Below are positions 33,224 to 41,841 of a DNA stretch of 64,000 bases, in pieces. Source of the DNA: CAYNEI01 sp964396185 (lineage in GTDB: Archaea; Thermoplasmatota; SW-10-69-26); contig CAYNEI010000012.1 of NCBI GenBank assembly GCA_964396185.1, positions 1 through 64,000 on the forward strand, given 5' to 3'. Position 1 is the stretch's first letter. Each line of letters opens with the position of its first letter. The translations under genes and the position numbers were made by a program. The notes below the pieces were generated by a model. The model was not told the DNA's origin. It made no database searches and was given only the letters and a program-made list of their open reading frames with translations.

Positions 33224-33508
33224 ATGGCCTTGCTGGGCCCAGATGCCTGGATCGCCGTGACCGCTCTCGTCGTCGCAGCGCTCTCGCTCCTGATCCCGAT
33301 GGTGTTCAGATCGGGGGAGATTTGGGCGACGCTCCATGCCGTCAGGAACCGGTCCAACCAGTTGGAAGCTCGGATGAACTCGCTGTCCGAGACCGTCCAC
33401 CTGATGCGGATCAAGGAGTTCGAGGCGGAACTAGAAGATTCGGCTCGGGTGGAGGAGATCGCCCACGAACAAGAAGTTGAAGAGGAGGAGGAACCCTATG
33501 ATCCCTGA
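33224..33508 (+). CDS. small membrane-anchored coiled-coil protein
   Basis: A 94-residue protein with one membrane helix (IAVTALVVAALSLLIPMVF, about 10-30). A long charged helix follows (NQLEARMNSLSETVHLMRI), ending in a Glu-run (EQEVEEEEEPYDP). The shape is a tail projecting from the membrane. It overlaps the next gene by about 11 bp, forming a little operon with the two helical paralogs downstream. No family recognised. Confidence 0.6.
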   Translation: MALLGPDAWIAVTALVVAALSLLIPMVFRSGEIWATLHAVRNRSNQLEARMNSLSETVHLMRIKEFEAELEDSARVEEIAHEQEVEEEEEPYDP

Positions 33509-33755
33509 GACCGGAGGAACCTCGATGGGCCCAGAACGGACCTACGACGTCGAGCGGGCGAACATCCTGCTGAAAAGAGCCCAGAGGTTCGAGATAAGCC
33601 TCAACGAGGCCCGGGAACTCATCAGCTACCTTGAGGAGGAGCTTGATCGGGCGCGAGCGCTTGAGAACGCTCGGGGCGCGGTCCGGCTGAAGCGGCTGAT
33701 CCGTGGGCTGGAATCCTATATCCACCTCGGTGGCCGGGACTGGGCGCTTGCCTGA
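33498..33755 (+). CDS. helical small protein, paralog A
   Basis: An 85-residue protein from ATG 33498 (or ATG 33525). The core, NEARELISYLEEELDRAR, then RGLESYIHLGGRDWALA, is repeated in the next gene as EARELISYLHEALELAREL, then AEGYIELGGPGWALA. These are tandem paralogs made of two helices and a conserved C-terminal GG-WALA motif. Function unknown. The preceding gene is membrane-anchored, so they may form a membrane-associated complex. Confidence 0.65.
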   Translation: MIPETGGTSMGPERTYDVERANILLKRAQRFEISLNEARELISYLEEELDRARALENARGAVRLKRLIRGLESYIHLGGRDWALA

Positions 33756-33810
33756 GGCTGCGGGGGTCCATTCGATGGCGCCGACGCACTCGGTCAGCGA
33801 GAGGTTCAAG

Positions 33811-34080
33811 ATGAAGAAGACCCATGATCCACCGCAAGGTGACCCCCGGATGGTGCGTGAGATCTCCTGGGATCAGGACAGGATCGATGAGCTCGTCGAC
33901 AAGATGTACGAGCAAACCATGACGATCCCTGAAGCCCGCGAACTCATCAGCTACCTGCACGAGGCGCTTGAGCTTGCCCGCGAACTCGAGGATGCTCCGG
34001 CCGCAGCGAACCTGCGACGGTGGAAGTCCCGCGCGGAAGGCTACATCGAGTTGGGTGGGCCCGGCTGGGCGCTGGCCTGA
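33811..34080 (+). CDS. helical small protein, paralog B
   Basis: An 89-residue protein from ATG 33811 (in-frame ATG 33775 also possible), tandem paralog of 33498-33755. It shares the motif EARELISYL and the exact C-terminal ending LGG-x2-WALA. The N-terminal third diverges (EISWDQDRIDELVDKMYEQ). Both copies have helical heptad-like spacing. A conserved tail in otherwise divergent paralogs points to a functional docking end. No database family recognised. Confidence 0.65.
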   Translation: MKKTHDPPQGDPRMVREISWDQDRIDELVDKMYEQTMTIPEARELISYLHEALELARELEDAPAAANLRRWKSRAEGYIELGGPGWALA

Positions 34081-34129
34081 GGTGAATCGCCTCCAGACAG
34101 AGCGATGCCCAGGCACCCGATCCGTTCTC

Positions 34130-34357
34130 TCAGAGGTCTTCCCCGAGGTCTGAGGGCAAGCGCTGCTTGGCCTCGTGCGTGAGGCGCTCGATGTCCCCCT
34201 CGTCGAGCTCGGAGCCGGCGAAGGCCGCGTCCACTGCGCGCAGTTCGCGGACCTTGCGTTGGATGGCCTGGCGAACCACCTCGCTCCAGCTGATCTCGGG
34301 GTGGGCCCTCACCCACCGGGCAGTCTCTTCGTCCAGGGTTAACGTGAGGTTGGGCAT
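34130..34357 (-). CDS. RHH/VapB-type antitoxin, no adjacent toxin
   Basis: A 75-residue protein from ATG 34357 (MPNLTLTLDEETARWVRAHP). The beta strand, then WSEVVRQAIQRKVRELRAVD, is a ribbon-helix-helix, followed by a toxin-wrapping tail (LTHEAKQRLPSDLGEDL). No toxin-like frame lies downstream on this strand: the next genes are convergent. It may be an orphan antitoxin or regulator. The DNA-binding half looks intact. Confidence 0.68.
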   Translation of the reverse strand: MPNLTLTLDEETARWVRAHPEISWSEVVRQAIQRKVRELRAVDAAFAGSELDEGDIERLTHEAKQRLPSDLGEDL

Positions 34358-34500
34358 CCAGCCCGATATGTGGGGCCGCGCCCTTAGGGTTTCAGCCACG
34401 TGAAAAGCGTCTGCCCCATCCTATGTCGAACTCCGGGGAGACGTGGCGAGCTTGAACTCGTGCCGCGCCCGCCCCGAGCCCCCAACGAACCGTGAACCTC

Positions 34501-34851
34501 ATGAACACCGGCGGCTATCTAGTCGCCACCGTGGACACCTCAGTTCGGGCGGCCGTCGACAGCTTGAAGGCAGGACTCCGGGAGATCTACGGGGACCGGC
34601 TCCACCAGGTCATCCTGTTCGGCTCTCAGGCACGTGGCGAGGCGACAGCAAGCTCGGACATCGACGTCATGATCGTGCTTGAGGGAGAAGTAAGGCCTTT
34701 CGAGGAGCTCGACAAGATTGGCGACCTGGTCTGGAGCGTGGACATGGAACACGATGTCCTCCTTGCCGTCGTGCCAGTCTCTCTCGACGATTACGAGACC
34801 AGACAGTCGCCACTCTTGATGAACGTCCGCCGTGAGGGCGTCCCCGCATGA
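34501..34851 (+). CDS. MNT-type minimal nucleotidyltransferase
   Basis: A 116-residue minimal nucleotidyltransferase. ILFGSQARGEATASSDIDVMIV is the canonical G-S-x(10)-D-x-D active site. Start ATG 34501, with GTG 34492 as alternative. It overlaps the HEPN gene by 4 bp (ATGA at 34848). In MNT-HEPN (type VII) modules this protein AMPylates or otherwise modifies the HEPN RNase to silence it. Active-site residues are complete. Confidence 0.83.
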   Translation: MNTGGYLVATVDTSVRAAVDSLKAGLREIYGDRLHQVILFGSQARGEATASSDIDVMIVLEGEVRPFEELDKIGDLVWSVDMEHDVLLAVVPVSLDDYETRQSPLLMNVRREGVPA

Positions 34852-35222
34852 CCGACGAGGTCCGCGCGCTTCTATCTCGGGCCACCCGGTACCTCGACAG
34901 TGCAGCGCTCTTGCGCGAGGATGGCGACCTCGCGTCATGCGTGTCGCGGGCGTACTACGCGATGTTCTTCGCAGCGCAAGCCGCGCTCCTGGGTGAAGGG
35001 GTCTCAGTCTCGACGCACCGTGGCGTGATCTCCGAGTTCGGCCGACGGTTCATACAGACGGGCCGGCTAGACAGATCGTTGGGCCGCGCCCTCTCCGATG
35101 CACTCCAAAAGCGCCAGGTCAGCGACTACGAGGCGTCTCCTGGGATCACACACGAAGATGCGCAAAAAGTCCTCCAGCAAGGACGCCACTTCGTCGAAGC
35201 CGTTGAAGACGTTCTCGGCTGA
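34848..35222 (+). CDS. HEPN-domain protein, partner of MNT nucleotidyltransferase
   Basis: A 124-residue all-helical HEPN protein. SRAYYAMFFAAQAALLGEG is the conserved HEPN core and YEASPGITHEDAQKVL the C-terminal helix. I do not see a clear R-x4-6-H RNase motif, so it may be the non-RNase type of HEPN seen with some MNT partners. Translationally coupled to the upstream MNT gene. Confidence 0.8.
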   Translation: MTDEVRALLSRATRYLDSAALLREDGDLASCVSRAYYAMFFAAQAALLGEGVSVSTHRGVISEFGRRFIQTGRLDRSLGRALSDALQKRQVSDYEASPGITHEDAQKVLQQGRHFVEAVEDVLG

Positions 35223-35372
35223 GCCGCCGCCGCACCCGCAACCCTTTCCTCCCCCTCCTGCTTGTGCCCCCGCAAGCCCGCGATCGAGCCCGCACCCAGC
35301 CAACCACCCGTCCACCGCGGCGGTGTTCCCGCCGCGGTCTGTTGCGGGCTTCCGCCGCCTCCCCACCGAACC

Positions 35373-36107
35373 ATGGACCGCATCGTCGCCTTCGACCTGG
35401 AGACCACGGGCCTGGAGCCCGAGAGCCACCGCATCGTCGAGTTCGCCTTCATCGTGCTCGACGGCGAGCTCGAGGAGCTCGACCGCTGGCACGAGCTCGT
35501 ACACCCAGGCATACCGATCCCGGCCGACGCGACGGAGATCCACGGCATCCGGGACGACGACGTGACCGATGCCCGGCCCTTCGCGACCGTGGCACCCTTC
35601 GTGCAGTCCATGCTGGATGATGCCGTGCTCATGGCCTACAACCACGACTTCGACCGCAGCTTCCTCCATGCCGAGCTGACCCGCTGCGGGGGCCCTGGCA
35701 TCCTGGACGAGGTGGCGTTCATCGACCCGCTCATCCACTTCCGCCGCTTCGTGCGCGACACGCCCAACACGCTTGAGCAGGCCGTAGCGCACTACACCGG
35801 CTCGCCGCTCAACGGCGCCCACCGCGCTATCCACGACACCGAAGCCATGGTGGACGTGTTCCGCTGCCAGATCCATGAGCACGCCGAGCTGGGCTCGTCC
35901 ATCGAGGACTTCCTCGTCCCGCACCGGGCCTGGCTGGACCCCGCGCGCAAGCTCTTCGAGGGGCCTGGCGGGCAGACGTGCTACGGCTTCGGCAAGCACG
36001 AGGGCAAGCCCGTGGCCCAGCACCCGAAGTACGCCAAGTGGATGCTGGGGGCGGACTTCGATGCGGAGACCAAGCGGCTGCTTCGTGAGGCGTTGGGATC
36101 GGGTTGA
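35373..36107 (+). CDS. DEDDh 3'-5' exonuclease, DnaQ-like
   Basis: A 244-residue exonuclease from ATG 35373. The motifs are Exo I FDLETTGLEPESHRIVEF (D, E), Exo II AYNHDFDRSFL (D) and Exo III HRAIHDTEAM (H, D), the full DEDDh set. The C-terminal 60 residues (YGFGKHEGKPVAQHPKYAKW) match the short domain found after DnaQ-like exonucleases in many bacteria and some archaea. It may proofread or trim DNA ends. The 110-base frame upstream of the ATG is Pro-rich and rejected. Confidence 0.87.
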   Translation: MDRIVAFDLETTGLEPESHRIVEFAFIVLDGELEELDRWHELVHPGIPIPADATEIHGIRDDDVTDARPFATVAPFVQSMLDDAVLMAYNHDFDRSFLHAELTRCGGPGILDEVAFIDPLIHFRRFVRDTPNTLEQAVAHYTGSPLNGAHRAIHDTEAMVDVFRCQIHEHAELGSSIEDFLVPHRAWLDPARKLFEGPGGQTCYGFGKHEGKPVAQHPKYAKWMLGADFDAETKRLLREALGSG

Positions 36108-36141
36108 GCTGAGAACAGTCCGCTCGTGTCGACGGCGGTTC

Positions 36142-36342
36142 TTACTCGGTCAGGTCCTCGATGGTGAGGTTCGCGTTCGAGAGGCGGCGCCGGAACCGCT
36201 CGGATTCCGCACGGAACTTGAGCTTGCGGTGGGTGAGGATGAGCCCGTCGATCACCTCATCCAGGCTGGTGCTCCCCTCGTCCAGCATCAGCTCGATGAG
36301 GCGGTCCCGCGTCTGTTCGGAAACGGACACCGTCGTCGCCAT
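36142..36342 (-). CDS. small VapB-like antitoxin, orphan
   Basis: A 66-residue protein from ATG 36342 (MATTVSVSEQTRDRLIELM). The strand-helix-helix start and SLDEVIDGLILTHRKLK look like a DUF217/RHH antitoxin. ATGs at 36354 and 36342 compete. No toxin lies downstream: the exonuclease gene is convergent 34 bp away. Orphan antitoxin or small DNA-binding regulator. Confidence 0.65.
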   Translation of the reverse strand: MATTVSVSEQTRDRLIELMLDEGSTSLDEVIDGLILTHRKLKFRAESERFRRRLSNANLTIEDLTE

Positions 36343-36458
36343 GTGATCCATCATCCCATGGAGCTAGCGGACGATTAAGCTTCCTCCAGGGCCGCCCACG
36401 ACCCGATCCTGGCGCCGACGGCTCGTCGGACGAAGCAGATGTGTCCACTCGAGACTTG

Positions 36459-36494
36459 ATACCCTATGTCCACAGTAGGTATACTAAATTACAC
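36459..36494 (+). promoter_or_regulatory. operator and TATA box before winged-helix gene
   Basis: ATACCCTA (36459-36466) and TAGGTAT (36476-36482) form an inverted repeat with one bulged base. It runs straight into TATACTAAATTA (36480-36491), about 26-30 nt before ATG 36516. The dyad is well placed for control by the winged-helix protein encoded here. Confidence 0.55.
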
Positions 36495-36515
36495 CTACAA
36501 CCTAAGTGGGGCTCG

Positions 36516-36794
36516 ATGGCACTCGACGAACCACCGGAGATCGATGGTCGCGGTCCAACCCTCTCGACCCTCCACGAGATCGAGCGCATCCTCCGCGCTG
36601 CCGACGACCCCTTGAGCTTGAACGAGATCAAGCGCCGCATGTCGGCCAAGGCGGTCCCCCACCGCACCGTGCGCATGGTCGTCGACGAGTTCAAGCGTCT
36701 TGGCCTCGCCTCTGAGGGATCGAAGGGTGTCCTCTGGACGCTCACGATGGATCCTGAAGCGCGGGAGCGTGGCCACGCTGAACCGCTGTCATGA
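36516..36794 (+). CDS. winged-helix DNA-binding protein
   Basis: A 92-residue protein from ATG 36516 (MALDEPPEIDGRG). STLHEIERILRAADDPLSLN, then EIKRRMSAKAVPHRTVRMVV, is a winged helix, and GLASEGSKGVLWTL forms the wing. The ATG has a good TATA box 26-30 nt upstream, so an earlier in-frame ATG at 36441, inside the operator region, is rejected. A PD-(D/E)XK-like gene begins 27-39 bp downstream, making a probable two-gene unit. Confidence 0.7.
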   Translation: MALDEPPEIDGRGPTLSTLHEIERILRAADDPLSLNEIKRRMSAKAVPHRTVRMVVDEFKRLGLASEGSKGVLWTLTMDPEARERGHAEPLS

Positions 36795-36833
36795 CCAGCA
36801 CTGAGCGGGTCTGGCCCAGCAGTGCCAACCTTC

Positions 36834-37292
36834 ATGCTGGCCGAGCACCCAGCAAGGCGCGTGCAGCCGGAGTGGACCCTCTACCCGCCCATCCTCGACC
36901 ACTGGCGCGAGCGCGGCTTCCGGGTGGCCAGCCAGCTCACCGATCCACGCGCGCGGCGCATCGAGCTCGATGTCGTCGCCTTCTCCTTGGATCTCGAGGA
37001 TGTGCGCATCACTGAGGCCAAGCTCACCGCTTCCGGGAAGCTCATCGAGCAGTGCCTCGACCGCCTCCGGTTGGCACCCAGGGTGTATGCCGCTGTGCCC
37101 AGGGCCGAGGCCGCGCGCCTGGCCGAGCAGGCCACGGGCAATCTGCCTGGGAAGCTCGGCCTGCTTGCCGTCGACCGGGATGGTGTGGAGCTGCTCCGCG
37201 AGGCAGGCGTGGTCGAGGCGAGGCTCGAGCAGGGACGGGTGAACATGCTGGCTCGCGCGCTCAGAACCGAGCTGGCCGAGGGGCGGGCCTGA
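36834..37292 (+). CDS. PD-(D/E)XK nuclease-like protein
   Basis: A 152-residue protein from ATG 36834 (GTG 36822 also possible). RRIELDVVAFSLDLEDVRIT, then EAKL, has the order expected for a restriction-endonuclease fold (E...D, then E-x-K at the end of the next strand). PRVYAAVPRAEAARLAE and LGLLAVDRDGVELL continue the alternating alpha/beta pattern of DUF2161-like proteins. It follows a winged-helix gene with its own operator. It could be a toxin-like nuclease or a repair factor; activity is inferred only. Confidence 0.6.
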   Translation: MLAEHPARRVQPEWTLYPPILDHWRERGFRVASQLTDPRARRIELDVVAFSLDLEDVRITEAKLTASGKLIEQCLDRLRLAPRVYAAVPRAEAARLAEQATGNLPGKLGLLAVDRDGVELLREAGVVEARLEQGRVNMLARALRTELAEGRA

Positions 37293-37301
37293 GCAGCGCG
37301 T

Positions 37302-40148
37302 CTATCCCCAGTCCCGCATCCAGGCCGTGGCCCCCAGCAACGTCAAGTGCACGCGATCCCCCGCGGGCGAGAGCACATCGATCGGCGCGATCAAGCGGCC
37401 GGTCTCGGTGAACGTGGCGCCACCGCTGGTCAGCGCCTGCCAGCTCACCTCCAGGATGATCATGTGCGTGCCGGGGATCGTGCTGGTTGGCAGGTCGATC
37501 TTGAGCAGGAAGCGACTGGGGAAGGGGTCCGAGCGCTCGATCCACTCGTCCCCCTCGTCCTCGATGGTTTCGCACTCTTCGTCGAGCTTGGGGGGGTTGG
37601 GTTCGTTGGTTTCGAGCGCGGGGCATTCGGCTTGGCTGGTGATGGCGATGTCGACGTCTTTGGCGATGAGGCCGGTTTTCCAGGGATGGTGTTCCCAGGC
37701 GTTGTGCGGATCGAGCACTTCGTAGCGCAGGGTGGCTTGGCCGACGCCGTTGGCCAGCAGGCTGTCGTAGAGGCTGTCGAGCACGGCTTGGAGCGTGATG
37801 GTGGTGCCAGCAGGCGTGGAGTGGGTGAAGGGCGTGAGGCTGCTGCCAGCGAGCCCGTTGTTCCAGGCCGAGAGGGCATCGGCAGGCAGGTTGGGGTGGA
37901 TGTTCGTGGTGGCTCGGGCCAGGCTGGTCGGGCCGAGGCGTGTGCCGGTTTGTGCGAGCAGGGGGAAGCTTCGGGTGGTCCAGTCGCGGCCAGTCACACA
38001 TTCGGTGGCGGATCCGAGTCGGGGGTAGCCGTCTTCGACGGGGGTCCAGTTGTAGTTGACGGTGTCGTTGTGGCGGTTGGGGCTGGTTTGGGTGCGCTCG
38101 TCGATGTCGTCTTGGGTGCAGATGGGGTCCGTGGTTGGGGGGATGGTCCAGAGCTTCGTGGTGGGTTGGGTGCCGGGGTGTTGGGTTGTGAACTGGTGCG
38201 CGAGGCGGGTCTGCGCGATCTCGACCTCGTCGAGTGGGGCGCCGTTGTAGGCGTGGTCGTTGTGGATGAACCATTGGATGTAGTCGTCGATGGCGGGTGG
38301 ATCGTAGAGGCTGGTGGTGATGGGGGTGCGGTGGTGGGTGGCGCTGGGTAGCGTGTTGCCGGTGGTCTGCACGCTTGCAGCGATGGCGCAAGCGGCCAGC
38401 TCAGGGCAGGGTGCATCGAGGTCTGGGCGCCATTTGAGCGTGGCGCCTTCGTCCTCGATGCTCCATGCGTCCTCTCCGGCATCGCTGAAGTCTTCGAGCA
38501 CCGTGATCGCCCCGGTGCCGGTTTGGAGCGTGCCTGGGGGCAGGGTCCAGGTGATCTCGCGGATCGTCGTGGCCTCCCCGCCGTTGGCGAGCACTGCGCC
38601 GAAGGGCAGGGGGATGGCTTTCGGCGTGTCGGGGTCGAGCATGGGGGTGGGTGGGATGGCGGTGGGGGCGTTGGTGGTGAGCGTGCGGTGCACGCGGCCA
38701 GGCTCGTTGGCTAGCTCGATGGTTAGCGTGGCTTGTTGGTTGAGGCGCCAGGTGAGGCTCTGTAGGCGAGCGGTGATGGTTTGGAAGCCGAGCTCGCTCT
38801 GCGCCGAATCGGCGGGAGGCCGGGCGTGGAAGTGGAAGGGTGCGTTGATCGTGGTGCCGCTCATCAGCGCGTAGGCAGCGGGTGTGTAGCTGTTGGGTGG
38901 GTGGAGGGTGTAGGCGGCTTCCAAGGGGAGGATGGCGGTGATGGTGGTCTGTCCGGGGGCGCGCTGCATCTCGACTGAGTGCCAGCCAGCGTCGTCGTTG
39001 GCATCCTGGTCGTCATCGTCGATCCGGGCTTCGGTCCAGCGTCGTGGGATGGTGATGGTGAGTTCGTAGGCGTCGTCCACGGTGGTGTTGGTGCCTTCGA
39101 GGGCAGCGTCGACGCCGGTGCGTGTGATGTTGCCGGGTCCGTGGAGATCGATTGTGAGATTGAAGGCGTGGTGGGGGTAGACGTCGTCGTCGGGTTCGGT
39201 AAGGTTCTCTTGAGCGCGGATGATTCGTTCTGCGGTGAGGTCGTCTTTGGTGAGCACTTGGGTGTAGGTGGGCGTCGCGGCTGGGTCCGGGGCTCCGATG
39301 GGGATCCCCTGAGAGAGCATCGTCTCCCAGTCTGGTTCCTCGAAGTACATGGTGATGGCGGGCATGGGTGGCCCGGCGAGTTGGGAGTGGTGGGTCTTGT
39401 TGACGGTGGTCTCCCCGGTTTCGCTTTGCAGGGTGCGGGTGTGTTCGATGTGGGTGGTGAGCGTGGTGTTCGTGGGGCTGTGTCGGGGGGTGCGGTAGGC
39501 GTTGGCGTCGAGCGGCAGGTGGTGGACATCGATGGGGGCTTGGCCGGTGGTGTTCTCGAGCCTGGGGATGAGATAGCCCGGCCCCAGACTAGTGGGCTTG
39601 ATCCACAGTTGGGTGCCGACGGCGGCCCCGGCGGGTTCGGTGGGTTGGTAAGCGGGGTAGGTGTGGGGGCCAGTGGTGAGTTGGAGGTTCAGTCTGGTAG
39701 CTTCGGGTTGGCTGAGTAGACTGGTGATGTTCTCTTCCAGGGGGTCGGGGTTGTTGGCCCAGGCTTGTGTGGCCCATTCATGCAAGAGGCTGGGCGAGGT
39801 GGGATCACTCGGGCAGCAGAGGTTGTCGATGGTCTGAAGGCGTTGTTCGAGGTCGGTTTGGAGGATTTGGTAGCCTTTGTTGTCCAGCGGGTTTGGTGTG
39901 AGGGCCATGTTCCAGGCGGTATACAAGGTTGGGAGGAGGATGACGATGGTGGCGAGGAGGAAGAGGGGGGTGAGGGGGCTGCCGGTGGCTTGGTCGTTGT
40001 TGGCTTGTCGGAGGCTGTTGGATGGGGTGGAGTGGTCGGTTTGGGGGCGTGGGTTCCACCCGGGCATCGGGTGGTATCGGGGTTTGAGTGGGGTTAAGGG
40101 GTGTGGTGGTTCCGTTGTCCCGTGGGTCCCGCTGTTCCCCGGGTCCAT
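37302..40148 (-). CDS. large membrane-anchored exported protein, Thr/Pro-rich
   Basis: A 948-residue protein. ATG 40148 is preferred to a TTG 33 bases upstream. A Pro-rich cytoplasmic tail of about 60 residues is followed by one membrane helix (LTPLFLLATIVILLPTLYTA). About 860 extracytoplasmic residues follow, rich in Thr, Pro and His and with many N-x-S/T sites (ENITS, NTTLT, NLTID), so glycosylation is likely. Repeated beta-sandwich-like segments are visible but no named domain. Last gene of a three-gene operon (15-48 bp after 40197). Probably a surface or pilus-associated structural protein. Confidence 0.75.
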   Translation of the reverse strand: MDPGNSGTHGTTEPPHPLTPLKPRYHPMPGWNPRPQTDHSTPSNSLRQANNDQATGSPLTPLFLLATIVILLPTLYTAWNMALTPNPLDNKGYQILQTDLEQRLQTIDNLCCPSDPTSPSLLHEWATQAWANNPDPLEENITSLLSQPEATRLNLQLTTGPHTYPAYQPTEPAGAAVGTQLWIKPTSLGPGYLIPRLENTTGQAPIDVHHLPLDANAYRTPRHSPTNTTLTTHIEHTRTLQSETGETTVNKTHHSQLAGPPMPAITMYFEEPDWETMLSQGIPIGAPDPAATPTYTQVLTKDDLTAERIIRAQENLTEPDDDVYPHHAFNLTIDLHGPGNITRTGVDAALEGTNTTVDDAYELTITIPRRWTEARIDDDDQDANDDAGWHSVEMQRAPGQTTITAILPLEAAYTLHPPNSYTPAAYALMSGTTINAPFHFHARPPADSAQSELGFQTITARLQSLTWRLNQQATLTIELANEPGRVHRTLTTNAPTAIPPTPMLDPDTPKAIPLPFGAVLANGGEATTIREITWTLPPGTLQTGTGAITVLEDFSDAGEDAWSIEDEGATLKWRPDLDAPCPELAACAIAASVQTTGNTLPSATHHRTPITTSLYDPPAIDDYIQWFIHNDHAYNGAPLDEVEIAQTRLAHQFTTQHPGTQPTTKLWTIPPTTDPICTQDDIDERTQTSPNRHNDTVNYNWTPVEDGYPRLGSATECVTGRDWTTRSFPLLAQTGTRLGPTSLARATTNIHPNLPADALSAWNNGLAGSSLTPFTHSTPAGTTITLQAVLDSLYDSLLANGVGQATLRYEVLDPHNAWEHHPWKTGLIAKDVDIAITSQAECPALETNEPNPPKLDEECETIEDEGDEWIERSDPFPSRFLLKIDLPTSTIPGTHMIILEVSWQALTSGGATFTETGRLIAPIDVLSPAGDRVHLTLLGATAWMRDWG

Positions 40149-40196
40149 TGGTCCGTTCCCGGGCGTTCGGACGGGACTCAAGATAGGGTGAGCCCG

Positions 40197-41762
40197 TTAC
40201 GGGAGCGCCTTGGTTTCCTTCTCGAGGATGAAGGCCGTGGCGTTGTCGTTCTCTTCTGGGCAGGGGTAGTCTGCGCCTGGGGGTGTGGTGCAGTCGATGA
40301 AGATGCTGTAGCTGTGCTGGCTGCCATTCCGGAAGAACGTGTGGTTCTGCTCCTGGAAATCTGGGTCGGCCAAACTCCCGAGCACGCGCCAGGAGAACGT
40401 GTCCTCCCCGCTGCCGTCGAGGTAGTAAGCCAGGCTCTTGCGCGTGGGCGCGTTGATTAGCCCGCCTTCGCTGATATATTTCCGGCCTAGACTGGTTAGG
40501 CCGACGACATCGATGTACTTGTGGTCGTTTCCTTCGTCGTCTATGAATAGGGTGTTTGCGTCGTCTTCGCTGGAGGCGAAAGAGAGCCCGTTGGCGATGA
40601 ATGTATCATCCCCCGCGTAGTCACGTAGCACCGCGATAGCCCCGAAATTCTCACCCGCGGCATGCGTGAACCCTGCTGTCACACCATCCGTATTCGCTTC
40701 GTAGTGGTCGTTGCCTGCGCGGTCGGTGAGCACAGCCGTGCCTAGTTGCGCGTAGGCGAGGCCACGGTCCTTGGTGTAGTACGTGTCGTTACCGTTCTTG
40801 TCGTGGAGCGCGGTCAGCGTGCCGGGCCAAGTGCTCGCAACCGCGCGCGTGATGGTCGTGTCAGCGTAGGAGTCGTTGCCATTGCGTTCGTGGAGAAGGT
40901 GAAGGGCGTTCTGGCCTTGTCGGGCGCTGGCGACGTGTTGGTTGTAGGTATCGTTGCCGTGGAGTTCGATGGCGAGGCTCGCCAGTCCGGCGCGCCAGCC
41001 GGGTTGGTCTAGGGTGAAGGTCTGGGTGCTGGCGATCGGGATGTTGTAGGTGTCGCTGCCGCGGGGTTCGATCAGTAGCGTAGGGCCCTGCCAGGCTACG
41101 GGATCGATTCCGCCGTTGTACTCATCATCCCCGGTTCCCCCGATGATGACGAGTCCGACTGGGTCAACAAAAACCGGCTCCTCCGGCCACACGTCATCCG
41201 GCAGCCCAGCCAGATGCGGCACCACAACATCGATAGCCGCTGCCAGATGCAAGCCGTCGAAGAGCATCGCACGCGTATGCCCGAGAGGATCCGTGTCGAT
41301 CGAGGGATAGGCCTGGCCGTTGGCCGCCACGCCGTTCTGTGCTTGGAGCAGCACGTTGAGCGCGGGGTAGAGCTCAGTTGAGACCTGGTCGAGCTGGACG
41401 ATCCAGCCCCCTTCTGAAGCGCCTGCGCTTGCGAGCAGGGTGGTCAGGCGTTCTTGCAAGCCGTTGGCCGTGACGCGCTGGTTGAGCGTTATCTCAGCCC
41501 AGTGGCTGCTCTCTTCGTACCGCTCGAGCGCGTCGTCCGTCCACCCTTGCGTCCCGGCGGCCAAGATCAGCCCATTCGCGGTGAGATGACTGTTCTCGCT
41601 GCCCCAGGCCATGGCATCCTGGAAGCTCGCTGCCCAAGCCTCGTCGTAGGTGGGTGCCTCCTGGAGCTCTGGAGTTTCGAGGGGTAGGCCGGTGGCGGGC
41701 AGGCTGGCGAGGAGGAGGGTAAGGCTTGAGAGGGTTGCAAGCAGCCAGCCTGCCCTGGCCAT
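40197..41762 (-). CDS. secreted beta-roll-like repeat protein
   Basis: A 521-residue protein with a signal peptide (GWLLATLSSLTLLLASLPATG), a helical region to about 200, then repeated short turns. These are GGTGDDEYNGG, RGSDTYNIP, GNDTYNQH, GNDSYADT, GNDTYYTK, GNDHYEAN, GDDTFIAN and GSGEDTFSW, spaced about 20-35 residues. They resemble degenerate RTX nonapeptide turns or a parallel beta-helix with Asn/Asp turns, suggesting calcium-stabilised extracellular structure. Middle gene of the 42555-37302 operon. Confidence 0.76.
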   Translation of the reverse strand: MARAGWLLATLSSLTLLLASLPATGLPLETPELQEAPTYDEAWAASFQDAMAWGSENSHLTANGLILAAGTQGWTDDALERYEESSHWAEITLNQRVTANGLQERLTTLLASAGASEGGWIVQLDQVSTELYPALNVLLQAQNGVAANGQAYPSIDTDPLGHTRAMLFDGLHLAAAIDVVVPHLAGLPDDVWPEEPVFVDPVGLVIIGGTGDDEYNGGIDPVAWQGPTLLIEPRGSDTYNIPIASTQTFTLDQPGWRAGLASLAIELHGNDTYNQHVASARQGQNALHLLHERNGNDSYADTTITRAVASTWPGTLTALHDKNGNDTYYTKDRGLAYAQLGTAVLTDRAGNDHYEANTDGVTAGFTHAAGENFGAIAVLRDYAGDDTFIANGLSFASSEDDANTLFIDDEGNDHKYIDVVGLTSLGRKYISEGGLINAPTRKSLAYYLDGSGEDTFSWRVLGSLADPDFQEQNHTFFRNGSQHSYSIFIDCTTPPGADYPCPEENDNATAFILEKETKALP

Positions 41763-41841
41763 GCCTTGCAGCTCGCTGGAGGGGTCTTAGCTGTTATGGT
41801 GCTGCATACGGGAAGGTGCAGCCGGTTGGAAGGCCTGCACC

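Noticed and set aside
37347..38351. plus-strand 334-codon frame inside the large surface-protein gene
   Set aside because: It reads as Gly/Val/Asp-rich shadow. The minus-strand frame is three times longer, with a membrane anchor and N-glycosylation sites.
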